This document shows, in pieces, positions 52,025 through 62,582 of a stretch of DNA of 64,000 nucleotides. The translations under genes and the position numbers were made by a program. Under the pieces are notes generated by a model that was given only the letters and a program-made list of their open reading frames with translations, searched no databases and had not been told where the DNA came from. Positions within the stretch are counted from its first letter, which is position 1. Each line of letters begins with the position of its first letter. The stretch comes from Polytrichum commune. Its lineage: Eukaryota; Streptophyta; Polytrichopsida; Polytrichales; Polytrichaceae. The stretch covers positions 56,849,169 to 56,913,168 of the forward strand of contig OX485806.1 of assembly GCA_950295325.1 (NCBI GenBank). Reading direction: 5' to 3'.

Positions 52025-52994
52025 TGTCGCGCACCTCTCCATGAGGAGTGCCCGAAACAACATGGGCACAAGGGGGACCCCGGAGTGACACCCGGGACTT
52101 GTGGCGCCGTTGGTGAGAGGGCCCAAGTGATCCTAGTGTGGGTTAGGGCACCGGGCGTTGGGAACGCCTCCCACCCACGAAGACTAAGAGGCACAAGGGT
52201 AAGGCCATGAGTTATGCGTAGCTCATGGCGTGGTGATTCTAGAAAGCTCAAGAACACCTCAATCGGAGGTGTGAGCTAGGAGTTATGGCCATTTGAGTGG
52301 GGCGCTGTCCCGGGACAGCGCCCTGGTGCAGCAGTGCCTGCGAGTGACTCCCGGGACTGCCAAGGTTCAAACAGGCATAACGTCCTCAATACTTGCGCGA
52401 ATGGCGCAAGTGAGGAGTCCATCGGCATCTACGTGAAGCGTAGATGAAGATGAAGTGGTTGGTTGTTATGATCGGACATCATACAAGGAAGTTATGATCT
52501 GAAGCTGCTGGGGGGTTCTAGGTCCAGCAGCTAAAGGAAAATGTCCACTTGGCCCCAACTCTTGGTAGAGAGACAAGAGGTTGGTTGACGGTGGGGTAGG
52601 GGCCCCGCGTGAAGTCCTAGAGGCTTATATGGGTGAGGTGGTGTGGTCTCACCCACCCGAGGCCGAACGGCAAGGCCTCCATGGGCTTTGGCCTATTGTG
52701 AGGCCATAGTTGCCTAGTATGGTTCGGGTTGTTGTAGTGTTGCTCCGGCAACACGATGATCAACATAGGATTGGACTTCCATGGATGGAAGTCCACATTG
52801 GGGAAATGGGTTACCGATTAAGGGGTGAGTCCCGAAAGCAAAGTAGGAGGGTTGGTTCCCTCCTATGAACTATTGGTCCGGGGTAAGAGGAGCTATCCAT
52901 TAGCATGGCGGAATGCGAATGGTTAGCGCTCGTAACCTTTGGTAGAAATGAAAATTGGCAAGATTGTCAAGGGGGGCTAGCAAGGGTTGCGACA
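52025..52994 (+). mobile_element. Solo LTR, complete, 970 bp
   Basis: Starts TGTCGCGCACC and ends TTGCGACA, with perfect 6-bp inverted termini (TGTCGC/GCGACA). It has no PBS or internal sequence: satellite resumes at once on both sides within TGTAG duplications. It is closely similar along its length to the 5' LTR at 59813-60787, with scattered substitutions. This is the product expected from recombination between the two LTRs of a full insertion. Confidence 0.96.
52290..52313. repeat. 24-bp perfect palindrome in the solo LTR
   Basis: GGGCGCTGTCCC followed directly by its reverse complement GGGACAGCGCCC. The same palindrome is at 60088-60111 in the 5' LTR. Its role is unknown. Confidence 0.9.
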
Positions 52995-52999
52995 TGTAG
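52995..52999. repeat. Target site duplication TGTAG, right copy
   Basis: Second copy of the five bases at 52020-52024, directly after the LTR terminus GCGACA. Confidence 0.95.
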
Positions 53000-55900
53000 G
53001 CTCTCGGAAGTGAGAGCATCCAAAACACACAACCATTCAACATGTGAATCAAAGTTGAGAATGTGGTTTACACATGTAGGCTCTCGGAATTGAGAGCATC
53101 CAAAAAAACACAACCATTCAAGACGTGAATGAAAATTTAGAATGTGGTTCACACATGGAGGCTCTCAGAATTGATAGCATCCAAAAAAACACAAACTTCA
53201 ACACATGAATCAAAGTTGAGAATGTGGTTCACACATGTAGGCTCTCGGAAGTGAGAGCATCCAAAACACAAAACCATTCAACACGTGAATCACAGTTGAC
53301 AATCTGGTTCACACAAGTAGGCTCTCGGAAGTGTGAGCGTCCAAAACACACAACCATTCAACATGTGAATCAAAGTTGAGAATGTGGTTTACACATGTAG
53401 GCTCTCGGAATTGAGAGCATCCAAAAAAACACAACCATTCAAGACGTGAATGAAAATTTAGAATGTGGTTCATACATGGAGGCTCTCAGAATTGATAGCA
53501 TCCAAAAAAACACAAACTTCAACACATGAATCAAAGTTGAGAATGTGGTTCACACATGTAGGCTCTCGGAAGTGAGAGCATCCAAAACACACAACCATTC
53601 AACATGTGAATCAAAGTTGAGAATGTGGTTTACACATGTAGGCTCTCGGAATTGAGAGCATCTAAAAAAACACAACCATTCAAGACTTGAATGAAAATTT
53701 AGAATGTCGTTCACACATGTAGGCTCTCAGAACTGATAGAATCCCAAAAAACACAAACTTCAACACATGAATCAAAGTTGAGAATGTGGTTCACACATGT
53801 AGGCTCTCGGAATTGAGAGCGTCCAAAACACACAACCATTCAACACGTGAATCAAAGTTGAGAATGTGGTTCACACATGTAGGCTCTCGGAAGTGAGAGC
53901 ATCCAAAACACACAACCATTCAAGACGTGAATGAAAGTTTAGAATGTGGTTCAAACATGCAGGCTCTCAGAAGTGAGAGGATCCAAAAAAACACAAACTG
54001 CAACACATGAATCAAAGTTGAGAATGTGGTTCACACATGTAGGCTCTCCGAAGTGAGAGCATCCAAAACACACAACCATTCAACACGTGAATCAAAGTTG
54101 AGAATGTGGTTCACACATGTAGGCTCTCGGAAGTGAGAGCGTCCAAAACACACAACCATTCAACACGTGAATCAAAGTTGAGAATGTGGTTCACACATGT
54201 AGGCTCTCGGAAGTGAGAGCGTCCAAAACACACAACCATTCAACACGTGAATCAAAGTTGAGAATGTGGTTCACACATGTAGGCTCTCGGAAGTGAGAGC
54301 ATCCAAAAATACACAAAATTCAACACATGAATCAAAGTTGAGAATGTGGTTCACACATGTAGGCTCTCGGAAGTGAGAGCCTCCAAAAAAACACAAACTT
54401 GAACACATCAATCAAAGTTGAGAATGTGGTTCACACATGTAGGCTCTCAGAAGTGAGAGCCTCCAAAACACACAACCATTCAACACGTGAATCAAAGTTG
54501 AGAATGTGGTTCACACATGCAGGCTCTCGGAATTGAAAGCATCCAAAAACCACAACCATTCAACACGTGAATCAAAGTTGAGAATGTGGTTCACACATGT
54601 AGGCTCTCGGAAGTGAGAGCATCCAAAACACACAACCATTCAACATGTGAATCAAAGTTGAGAATGTGGTTCACACATGTAGGCTCTCGGAATTGAGAGC
54701 ATCCAAAGAAACACAACCATTCAAGACGTGAATGAAAATTGAGAATGTCGTTCACACATGTAGGCTCTCACAACTGATAGCATCCAAAAAAACACAAACT
54801 TCAACACATGAATCAAAGTTGAGAATGTGGTTCACACATGTAGGCTCTCGGAATTGAGAGCGTCCAAAACACACAACCATTCAACACGTGAATCAAAGTT
54901 GAGAATGTGGTTCACACATGCAGGCTCTCGGAATTGAAAGCATCCAAAACACACAACCATTTAACACGTGAATGAAAGATTAGAATGTGGTTCACACATG
55001 CAGGCTCTCGGAATTGAAAACATCCAAAACACACAACCATTCAACACGTGAATGAAAGTTTAGAATGTGGTTCACACATGCAGGCTCTCGGAAGTGAGAG
55101 CATCCAAAAAAACACAAACTTCAACACGTGAATAAAAGTTGAGAATGTGGTTCACACATGTAGGCTCTCGGAAGTCAGAGCGTCCAGAAAACACAACCAT
55201 TCAACACGTGAATCTAAGTTGAGAATGTGGTTCACACATGTAGGCTCTCGGAAGTGAGAGCATCCAAAACACACAACCATTCAACAGGTGAATCAAAGTT
55301 GAGAATGTGGTTCACACATGTAGGCTCTCGGAAGTGAGAGCGTCCAAAACACACAACCATTCAACACGTGAATGAAAGTTTAGAATGTGGTTCACACATG
55401 CAGGCTCTCAGAAGTGAGAGCATCCAAAAAAACATAAACTTCAACACGTGAATCAAAGTTGAGAATGTGGTTCACACATGTAGGCTCTCGGAAGTGAGAG
55501 CATCCAAAAAAACACAAACTTCAACACGTGAATAAAAGTTGAGAATGTGGTTCACACATGTAGGCTCTCGGAAGTGAGAGCATCCAAAACACACAACCAT
55601 TCAACACGTGAATCACAGTTGAGAATCTGGTTCACACAAGTAGGCTCTCGGAAGTGAGAGCATCCAAAACACACAACCATTCAACACGTGAATCAAAGTT
55701 GAGAATGTGGTTCACACATGTAGGCTCTCGGAAGTGAGAGCATCCAAAACACACAACCATTCAACATGTGAATCAAAGTTGAGAATGTGGTTTACACATG
55801 TAGGCTCTCGGAATTGAGGGCATCCTAAAAAACACAACCATTCAAGACGTGAATGAAAATTTAGAATGTGGTTCACACATGGAGGCTCTCAGAACTGATA

Positions 55901-57180
55901 GCATCCAAAAAAACACAAACTTCAACACATGAATCAAAGTTGAGAATGTGGTTCACACATGTAGGCTCTCGGAAGTGAGAGCGTCCAAAGAACACAACCA
56001 TTCAACACGTGAATCAAAGTTGAGAATGTGGTTCACACATGTAGGCTCTCGGAAGTGAGAGCATCCAAAACACACAACCATTCAACATGTGAATCAAAGT
56101 TGAGAATGTGGTTTACACATGTAGGCTCTCGGAATTGAGAGTATCCAAAAAAACACAACCATTCAAGACGTGAATGAAAATTTAGAATGTGGTTCACACA
56201 TGTAGGCTCTCAGAACTGATAGCATCCAAAAAAACACAAACTTCAACACATGAATCAAAGTTGAGAATGTGGTTCACACATGTAGGCTCTCGGAATTGAG
56301 AGCGTCCAAAACACACAACCATTCAACACGTGAATCAAAGTTGAGAATGTGGTTCACACATGTAGGCTCTCGGAAGTGAGAGCCTCCAAAACACACAACC
56401 ATTCAACACCTGAATGAAAGTTTAGAATGTGGTTCACACATGCAGGCTCTCAGAAGTGAGAGCATCCAAAAAAACACAAAATTCAACACATGAATCAAAG
56501 TTGAGAATGTGGTTCACACATGTAGGCTTTCGGAATTGAGAGCATCGAAAACACACAACCATTCAACACGTGAATCAAAGTTGAGAATGTGGTTCACACA
56601 TGTAGGCTCTCGGAAGTGAGAGCGTCCAAAACACACAACCATTCAACACGTGAATCAAAGTTGAGAATGTGGTTCACACATGTAGGCTCTCGGAAGTGAG
56701 AGCGTCCAAAACACACAACCATTCAACACGTGAATCAAAGTTGAGAATGTGGTTCACACATGTAGGCTCTCGGAAGTGAGAGCATCCAAAAATACACAAA
56801 ATTCAACACATGAATCAAAGTTGAGAATGTGGTTCAGACATGTAGGTTCTTGGATTTGAGAGCATCCAAAAAAACACAAAATTCAACACCTCAATCAAAG
56901 TTGAGAATGTGGTTCACACATGTAGGCTCTCGGAAGTGAGAGCATCCAAAACACACAACCATTCAACACGTGAATGAAAGTTTAGAATGTGGTTCACACA
57001 TGTAGGCTCTCAGAAGTGAGAGCATCCAAAAAAACACAAACTTCAACACCTGAATCAAAGTTGAGAATGTGGTTCACATATGTAGGCTCTCGGAAGTGAG
57101 ATGGTCTAATACACACAACCACTCAACACGTGAATCAAAGTTGAGAATGTGGTTCACACATGTAGGCTCTCGGAAGTGAG

Positions 57181-57822
57181 AGCGTCCAAAAAACACAACC
57201 ATTCAACACGTGAATCAAAGTTGAGAATGTGGTTCACACATGTAGGCTCTCGGAAGTGAGAGCATCCAAAACACACAACCATTCAACATGTGAATCAAAG
57301 TTGAGAATGTGGTTTACACATGTAGGCTCTCGAAATTGAGAGCATCCAAAAAAACACAACCATTCAAGACGTGAATGAAAATTTAGAATGTGGTTCACAC
57401 ATGTAGGCTCTCAGAACTGATAGCATCCAAAAAAACACAAACTTCAACACATGAATCAAAGTTGAGAATGTGGTTCACACATGTAGGCTCTCGGAAGTGA
57501 GAGCGTCCAAAAAACACAACCATTCAACACGTGAATCAAAGTTGAGAATGTGGTTCACACATGTAGGCTCTCGGAAGTGAGAGCATCCAAAACACACAAC
57601 CATTCAACATGTGAATCAAAGTTGAGAATGTGGTTTACACATGTAGGCTCTCGAAATTGAGAGCATCCAAAAAAACACAACCATTCAAGACGTGAATGAA
57701 AATTTAGAATGTGGTTCACACATGTAGGCTCTCAGAACTGATAGCATCCAAAAAAACACAAACTTCAACACATGAATCAAAGTTGAGAATGTGGTTCACA
57801 CATGTAGGCTCTCGGAATTGAG
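57181..57822. repeat. 321-bp tetramer tandem duplication
   Basis: AGCGTCCAAAAAACACAACC at 57181 recurs at 57502, followed by the same GTTTACACATG, CTCGAAATTGAG and GAACTGATAGC monomers. Confidence 0.88.
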
Positions 57823-58703
57823 AACGTCCAAAACACACAACCATTCAACACGTGAATCAAAGTTGAGAATGTGGTTCACACATGTAGGCTCTCGGAAGTG
57901 AGAGCATCCAAAACACACAACCATTCAATACGTGAATGAAAGTTTAGAATGTGGTTCACACATGCAGGCTCTCAGAAGTGAGAGCATCCAAAAAAACACA
58001 AAATTCAACACATGAATCAAAGTTGACAATGTGGTTCACACATGTAGGCTTTCGGAATTGAGAGCATCGAAAACACACAACCATTCAACACGTGAATCAA
58101 AGTTGAGAATGTGGTTCACACATGGAGGCTCTCAGAACTGATAGCATCCAAAAAAACACAAACTTCAACACATGAATCAAAGTTGAGAATGTGGTTCACA
58201 CATGTAGGCTCTCGGAAGTGGGAGCGTCCAAAACACACAACCATTCAACACGTGAATCAAAGTTGAGAATGTGGTTCACACATGTAGGCTCTCGGAAGTG
58301 AGAGCGTCCAAAAAAACACAAAATTCAACACCGGAATCAAAGTTGAGAATGTGGTTCACACATGTAGGCTCTCGGAAGTGAGAGCGTCCAAAACACACAA
58401 CCATTCAACACGTGAATCAAAGTTGAGAATGTGGTTCACACTTGTAGGCTCTCGGAAGTGAGAGCATCCAAAAAAGCACAACCATTGAAGACCTGAATGA
58501 AAGTTTAGAATGTGGTTCACACATGTAGGCTCTCAGAAGTGAGAGCATCCAAAAAAACACAAACTTCAACACCTGAATCAAAGTTGAGAATGTGGTTCAC
58601 ATATGTAGGCTCTCGGAAGTGAGATGGTCTAATACACACAACCACTCAACACGTGAATCAAAGTTGAGAATGTGGTTCACACATGTAGGCTCTCGGAAGT
58701 GAG
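57502..58703. repeat. 1202-bp tandem duplication, copy 1
   Basis: The AGCGTCCAAAAAAC marker at 57502 recurs at 58704. AGAACGTCCA (57831 and 59033) and ACACCGGAATC (58331 and 59533) confirm the 1202-bp offset. Confidence 0.9.
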
Positions 58704-59724
58704 AGCGTCCAAAAAACACAACCATTCAACACGTGAATCAAAGTTGAGAATGTGGTTCACACATGTAGGCTCTCGGAAGTGAGAGCATCCAAAACACACA
58801 ACCATTCAACATGTGAATCAAAGTTGAGAATGTGGTTTACACATGTAGGCTCTCGAAATTGAGAGCATCCAAAAAAACACAACCATTCAAGACGTGAATG
58901 AAAATTTAGAATGTGGTTCACACATGTAGGCTCTCAGAACTGATAGCATCCAAAAAAACACAAACTTCAACACATGAATCAAAGTTGAGAATGTGGTTCA
59001 CACATGTAGGCTCTCGGAATTGAGAACGTCCAAAACACACAACCATTCAACACGTGAATCAAAGTTGAGAATGTGGTTCACACATGTAGGCTCTCGGAAG
59101 TGAGAGCATCCAAAACACACAACCATTCAATACGTGAATGAAAGTTTAGAATGTGGTTCACACATGCAGGCTCTCAGAAGTGAGAGCATCCAAAAAAACA
59201 CAAAATTCAACACATGAATCAAAGTTGACAATGTGGTTCACACATGTAGGCTTTCGGAATTGAGAGCATCGAAAACACACAACCATTCAACACGTGAATC
59301 AAAGTTGAGAATGTGGTTCACACATGGAGGCTCTCAGAACTGATAGCATCCAAAAAAACACAAACTTCAACACATGAATCAAAGTTGAGAATGTGGTTCA
59401 CACATGTAGGCTCTCGGAAGTGGGAGCGTCCAAAACACACAACCATTCAACACGTGAATCAAAGTTGAGAATGTGGTTCACACATGTAGGCTCTCGGAAG
59501 TGAGAGCGTCCAAAAAAACACAAAATTCAACACCGGAATCAAAGTTGAGAATGTGGTTCACACATGTAGGCTCTCGGAAGTGAGAGCGTCCAAAACACAC
59601 AACCATTCAACACGTGAATCAAAGTTGAGAATGTGGTTCACACTTGTAGGCTCTCGGAAGTGAGAGCATCCAAAAAAGCACAACCATTGAAGACCTGAAT
59701 GAAAGTTTAGAATGTGGTTCACAC
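58704..59724. repeat. 1202-bp tandem duplication, copy 2 (partial)
   Basis: Matches 57502 onward for about 1.02 kb and diverges near 59725, about 90 bp before the LTR insertion. Confidence 0.9.
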
Positions 59725-60087
59725 ATGCAGGCTCTCAGAAGTGATAGCATCCAAAAAAACACAAACTTCAACACAAGAATCAAAGTTGAGAATGTGGTTC
59801 ACACATGTAGGCTGTCGCGCACCTCTCCATCAGGAGTGCCCGAAATACCATGGGCACAAGGGGGACCCCGGAGTGACACCCGGGACTTGTGGCGCCGTTG
59901 GTGAGAGGGCCCAAGTGATCCTAGTGTGGGTGAGGGCCCCGGGCGTTGGGAACGCCTCCCACCCACGAAGACTAGGAGGCACAAGGGTAAGGCCATGAGT
60001 TATGCGTAGCTCATGGCGTGGTGATTCTAGAAAGCTCAAGAACACCTCAATCGGAGGTGTGAGCTAGGAGTTATGGCCATTTGAGTG

Positions 60088-60111
60088 GGGCGCTGTCCCG
60101 GGACAGCGCCC
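60088..60111. repeat. 24-bp perfect palindrome in the 5' LTR
   Basis: GGGCGCTGTCCC joined to GGGACAGCGCCC, conserved at 52290-52313 in the solo LTR. It is absent from the two truncated LTRs at 3019-4326, which lack this third. Confidence 0.92.
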
Positions 60112-60119
60112 TGGTACAG

Positions 60120-60147
60120 CAGTGCCTGGGAGTGATTCCCGGGACTG
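60120..60147. repeat. Quasi-palindrome at the site where the left LTRs are fused
   Basis: Arms CAGTGCCTGGGA and TTCCCGGGACTG pair at 9 of 12 positions around GTGA. The equivalent position in the left LTR fragments is exactly where they switch strand (3664-3677). Confidence 0.85.
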
Positions 60148-60416
60148 CCAAGGTTCAAACAGGCATAACTTCCTCAATACTTGCCCGAATGGGGCAAGTG
60201 AGCAGTCCATCGGCATCCACGTGAAGCGTAGATGAGGATGGAGTGGTTGGTTGTTATGATCAGATATCATACAAGGAAGTTATGATGGTCTGAAACTGCT
60301 GGGGGGGTTCTAGACCCAGTAGCTAAGGGAAAATGTCCACTTGGCCCCAACTCTTGGTAGAGAGACAAGAGGTTGGTTGGAGGTGGGGTAGGGGCTCCGT
60401 GTAGAGTCCTAGAGGC

Positions 60417-60422
60417 TTATAT
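60417..60422 (+). promoter_or_regulatory. Possible LTR TATA box
   Basis: TTATAT in the context AGGCTTATATGGGTGAGG, about 600 bp into the LTR. The same string is at the equivalent place in the solo LTR (52625) and in both truncated LTRs. The assignment is from motif and position only. Confidence 0.4.
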
Positions 60423-60564
60423 GGGTGAGGTGGTGTGGCCTCACCCACCCGAGGCTGAACGGCACGGCCTCCATGGGCATTGGCCCATTGTGAGGCCATA
60501 GTTGCCTAGTATGGTTCGGGTTGTTGTAGTGTTGCTCCGGCAACGCGATGATCAACATAGGATT

Positions 60565-60586
60565 GGACTTCCATGGATGGAAGTCC
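60565..60586. repeat. LTR inverted repeat, 10-bp arms
   Basis: GGACTTCCAT, two bases, ATGGAAGTCC. Found in all four LTR copies in the window, with perfect arms in those checked (3219, 52774, 60565). Confidence 0.85.
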
Positions 60587-60789
60587 ACATCCAAGAAATG
60601 AGTTACCGATTAAGGGTTGAGTCCCGAAAGCAAAGTAGGAGGGTTGGTTCCCTCCTATGAACTATAAGGTCCGGGGTAGGAGGAGCTAACCATTGGCATG
60701 GCGGAATGCGAATGGTTAGCGCTCGTAACCTTTGCTAGAAACGAAAATTGGCAAGATGGTCAAGGAGGGCTAGCAAGGGTTGCGACACG

Positions 60790-60801
60790 TGGTATCAGAG
60801 C
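60790..60801 (+). promoter_or_regulatory. Primer-binding site for initiator-Met tRNA
   Basis: TGGTATCAGAGC two bases after the LTR end, identical to the left element's PBS. It would prime minus-strand cDNA synthesis from initiator-Met tRNA and is typical of plant LTR retrotransposons. Confidence 0.94.
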
Positions 60802-61425
60802 AGGGTTCCAAATTTTGAGCTCGCACTTTGAGGGAAACATGGCTATCAAAAAATGCGGGTTGTGATGGTGAGCCCGTGGTTTCCAAAAGGTTGTGAGGCT
60901 TAAATTGGAACAAGGATCATGTGCAAGTGGAGTTTGACCATACCATTGGTTCTAATGACAATGGTGGGCACTAAGGTGGATTCGGTAAGGAAATTGAAGG
61001 AGTGCTTTGAAGAGGGCTCCCACAAACCTCCAAAAGTATTTGGGGCCTAGAATACCGAATGCACCTAGAACCTTGGAGGGTATTAATTTTGGATTGAAAT
61101 TCCAATTTGAAATGCTTAAAAGGTGGTGATGTTGGAATTGGTGCAAATGAGGCACCCGGGGCCTCTTAAGGCCTATGTGCGCTATTCAAACGCACAAGTG
61201 AAGGATACACCTAAAATGGACGACCTTGTGAGACATGCATCGTTTTAGGTGGGAATTCAAAAGCGGGTGGTGAATTCCATGTCCGAGTCCCCAAAGCTTC
61301 TTGAGGACGTATCGGGAATCTTTAAGATTTGAAGAACATTGAAGTCGATGGTCCTAAAAAGAAGTTCGACGGCGTACCACCATGAAGTGGGTTTACCCGA
61401 AAGAGGTCTCAAGGAAATGGGCATA
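60802..61425 (+). other. Leader and gag-position sequence, no readable frame
   Basis: It holds the place of 5' leader and gag. No long frame and no capsid or zinc-knuckle pattern that I recognise. Collinear with the minus strand of 2400-3004. Confidence 0.5.
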
Positions 61426-61722
61426 AGTAGTGTGGCCGTTATACCAAGGCAAATCATGCTCGTTTCGCGGACACAATGTGGAAGGTGGCTTTGTGGTACC
61501 AAGCCAAATCATATTTGTGCCGTATGCGGAATGTTAGAAGTTGGTTTTATGCTACTAATCCATATAATGTTTGGGCCGCGGACGGAATGTTACAATGTGA
61601 ATTGGTGGTACCAAGCTAGAACATATTTGTGCCGCGGACGGGATGTTAAAAGTTGGCTTTGCGGACCAAGCCAAAACATATTGTTGCCGTGGACCGAATG
61701 TTAGACTATGGCTTTGTGGCCA
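61426..61722 (+). repeat. About 56-bp minisatellite between gag position and protease, about 5 units
   Basis: The frame of each unit is a GGAC..AATGTTA block, a GGCTTTGTGG block, ACCAAGCC and a CATATTTGTGCCGC block. Units begin near 61469, 61526, 61580, 61636 and 61691, after a partial unit from about 61427. The left element has only about one and a half units (2330-2400). A chance open frame runs through it. Confidence 0.8.
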
Positions 61723-61766
61723 AGGCTAATAGCCTTAAGCCAAGGCTAATAGCCTTAAGCCAAGGC
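61719..61766 (+). repeat. 21-bp direct repeat, two copies plus a partial
   Basis: CCAAGGCTAATAGCCTTAAG occurs twice in a row, then CCAAGGCCAAG. The left element has one copy (2311-2340 on the minus strand). The unit itself is partly palindromic (AAGGCTA/TAGCCTT). Confidence 0.85.
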
Positions 61767-61779
61767 CAAGTCTTTTATA

Positions 61780-62270
61780 CCTTGAGGCTCATGTAATCGG
61801 AGATATGTCTCATGAGTTGACAAAGAGGCAATGGACTCTTTCATGAGCCCAAAGCTCATAAGGGGGTTGGGGCTTGTCGACGCATAGAGTGGGCAAGCCC
61901 ACCAAGGTGCGGTTTGCAAAGGGCGAACCGCATGAAGCAAAGGAAGCCGCGATGCATGTAACCTTTCAATGTGGGACATTGGATTTTTGTCAATATTTCA
62001 CACCAAGTGAAATAGATGAAATGCATGTCATTGTGAAGGCCGCCTTCTTTGAAACTCACCTGATAGATGTGAGGTGCAAGCCGGTGTGCTTGCGGTGCAT
62101 TATGATGTGTTATAATGACAAAGAATTGAAGTTCAAATTGACAAGGACTCCTATGGTAGGAGGATCTAAGTTGAATTTGGTCTTAATGGACCAAATGAAA
62201 AATAGAAAGCATAATGGACGTGGTTCAATTGGAGCAACTCCAAGGAACGTATGGGGAGGCTAGGAAAGAT
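61780..62270 (+). pseudogene. Retropepsin-like protease remnant
   Basis: This would be the aspartic protease that processes Gag-Pol. Near 61820 the active-site region reads V-D-K-E-A-M-D-S-F-M-S, where the family has D-S/T-G-A; the first Asp remains but the motif is lost. After a stop and frame shift there is an open frame 61874-62263 with G-K-P-T-K-V-R-F-A-K-G, L-D-F-C-Q-Y-F-T-P-S-E-I-D and V-I-V-K-A-A-F-F, fitting the remaining strands. It ends in R-T-P-M-V-G-G-S-K-L-N-L-V. The product, if any, would be inactive. Confidence 0.75.
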
Positions 62271-62582
62271 GGGCCTCCCCCAAACAACATTGGTGTGATG
62301 TTGGTGAGATACAAGGATGTATTCACCAATGTGTTGCCCAAAAAAAAAATTGCCGCCAAGGAGTGAAAAATAACTTTGCTCAACAAGAGATTGAGTTCTA
62401 GAGGTATGTGGTGACAAAGGAAGTTGGTGGACGAACATGAAGAATGTCAAGGCAATCCAAAAGGAGAATTGGCCCTTGATTCAAAAGGGCTTAGGTCATT
62501 TGTTGGCCTAGCCAATTAGTACCACAACTTCATTTGAGAGTTTTCTAAGGTTGCTAGGACCTTATTCAACTTATTGAGGAAA
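62271..62582 (+). pseudogene. Reverse transcriptase remnant lacking the palm
   Basis: R-Y-K-D-V-F-T-N-V-L starts at 62307 (RT lead-in) and G-L-R-S-F-V-G-L-A-N lies near 62488-62515 (RT end). About 0.18 kb separates them, where an intact gypsy RT has roughly 0.5-0.6 kb more, including the catalytic Asp pair. A stop follows directly (TAG at 62518). A run of nine A after the first anchor (62340-62348) is 17 long in the left copy. It cannot encode a polymerase, so mobility must have depended on another element. Confidence 0.85.

Larger units (their letters stand above)
52995..59812. repeat. Satellite DNA block 2, about 85 monomers
   Basis: Same 80-bp monomer and orientation as block 1; the two were one array before the LTR inserted. 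From 53080 to 53800 a roughly 320-bp set (GAATTGAGAGC...CATTCAAGACGTG, then a GAATTGATAGC or GAACTGATAGC unit) repeats about three times. The array ends at 59812 where the next LTR is inserted. Confidence 0.96.
59813..60787 (+). mobile_element. 5' LTR of the right element, complete, 975 bp
   Basis: Begins TGTCGCGC and ends GCGACA, and is followed after two bases by the PBS, so it is a 5' LTR on the plus strand. It interrupts a satellite monomer after TAGGC, the likely target duplication (the partner copy lies beyond the window). It contains a 24-bp palindrome (60088-60111), a quasi-palindrome (60120-60147), an 8-bp-stem inverted repeat (60423-60446) and a 10-bp-arm inverted repeat (60565-60586). 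A TATA-like TTATAT lies at 60417. Confidence 0.96.

Noticed and set aside
51994-52257. An 87-codon minus-strand frame at the satellite-LTR junction, and a similar one at 59830-60045
   Set aside because: Both run through LTR sequence antisense to the element and arise because the two LTRs are near identical; no domain is seen.
52905-53093. Plus-strand frame crossing the solo LTR end into satellite
   Set aside because: A chimeric frame made by the insertion boundary, similar to a chance frame at 2911-3108 in the left LTR; no coding signal.
4327-59812. CENP-B box or telomere repeat in the monomer
   Set aside because: No match to the CENP-B box pattern and no TTTAGGG-type runs found by eye.
61339-61704. 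121-codon plus-strand frame with Cys-rich repeats as a zinc-knuckle protein
   Set aside because: The cysteines come from the 56-bp minisatellite; spacing does not match a CCHC knuckle and the left element lacks the frame.
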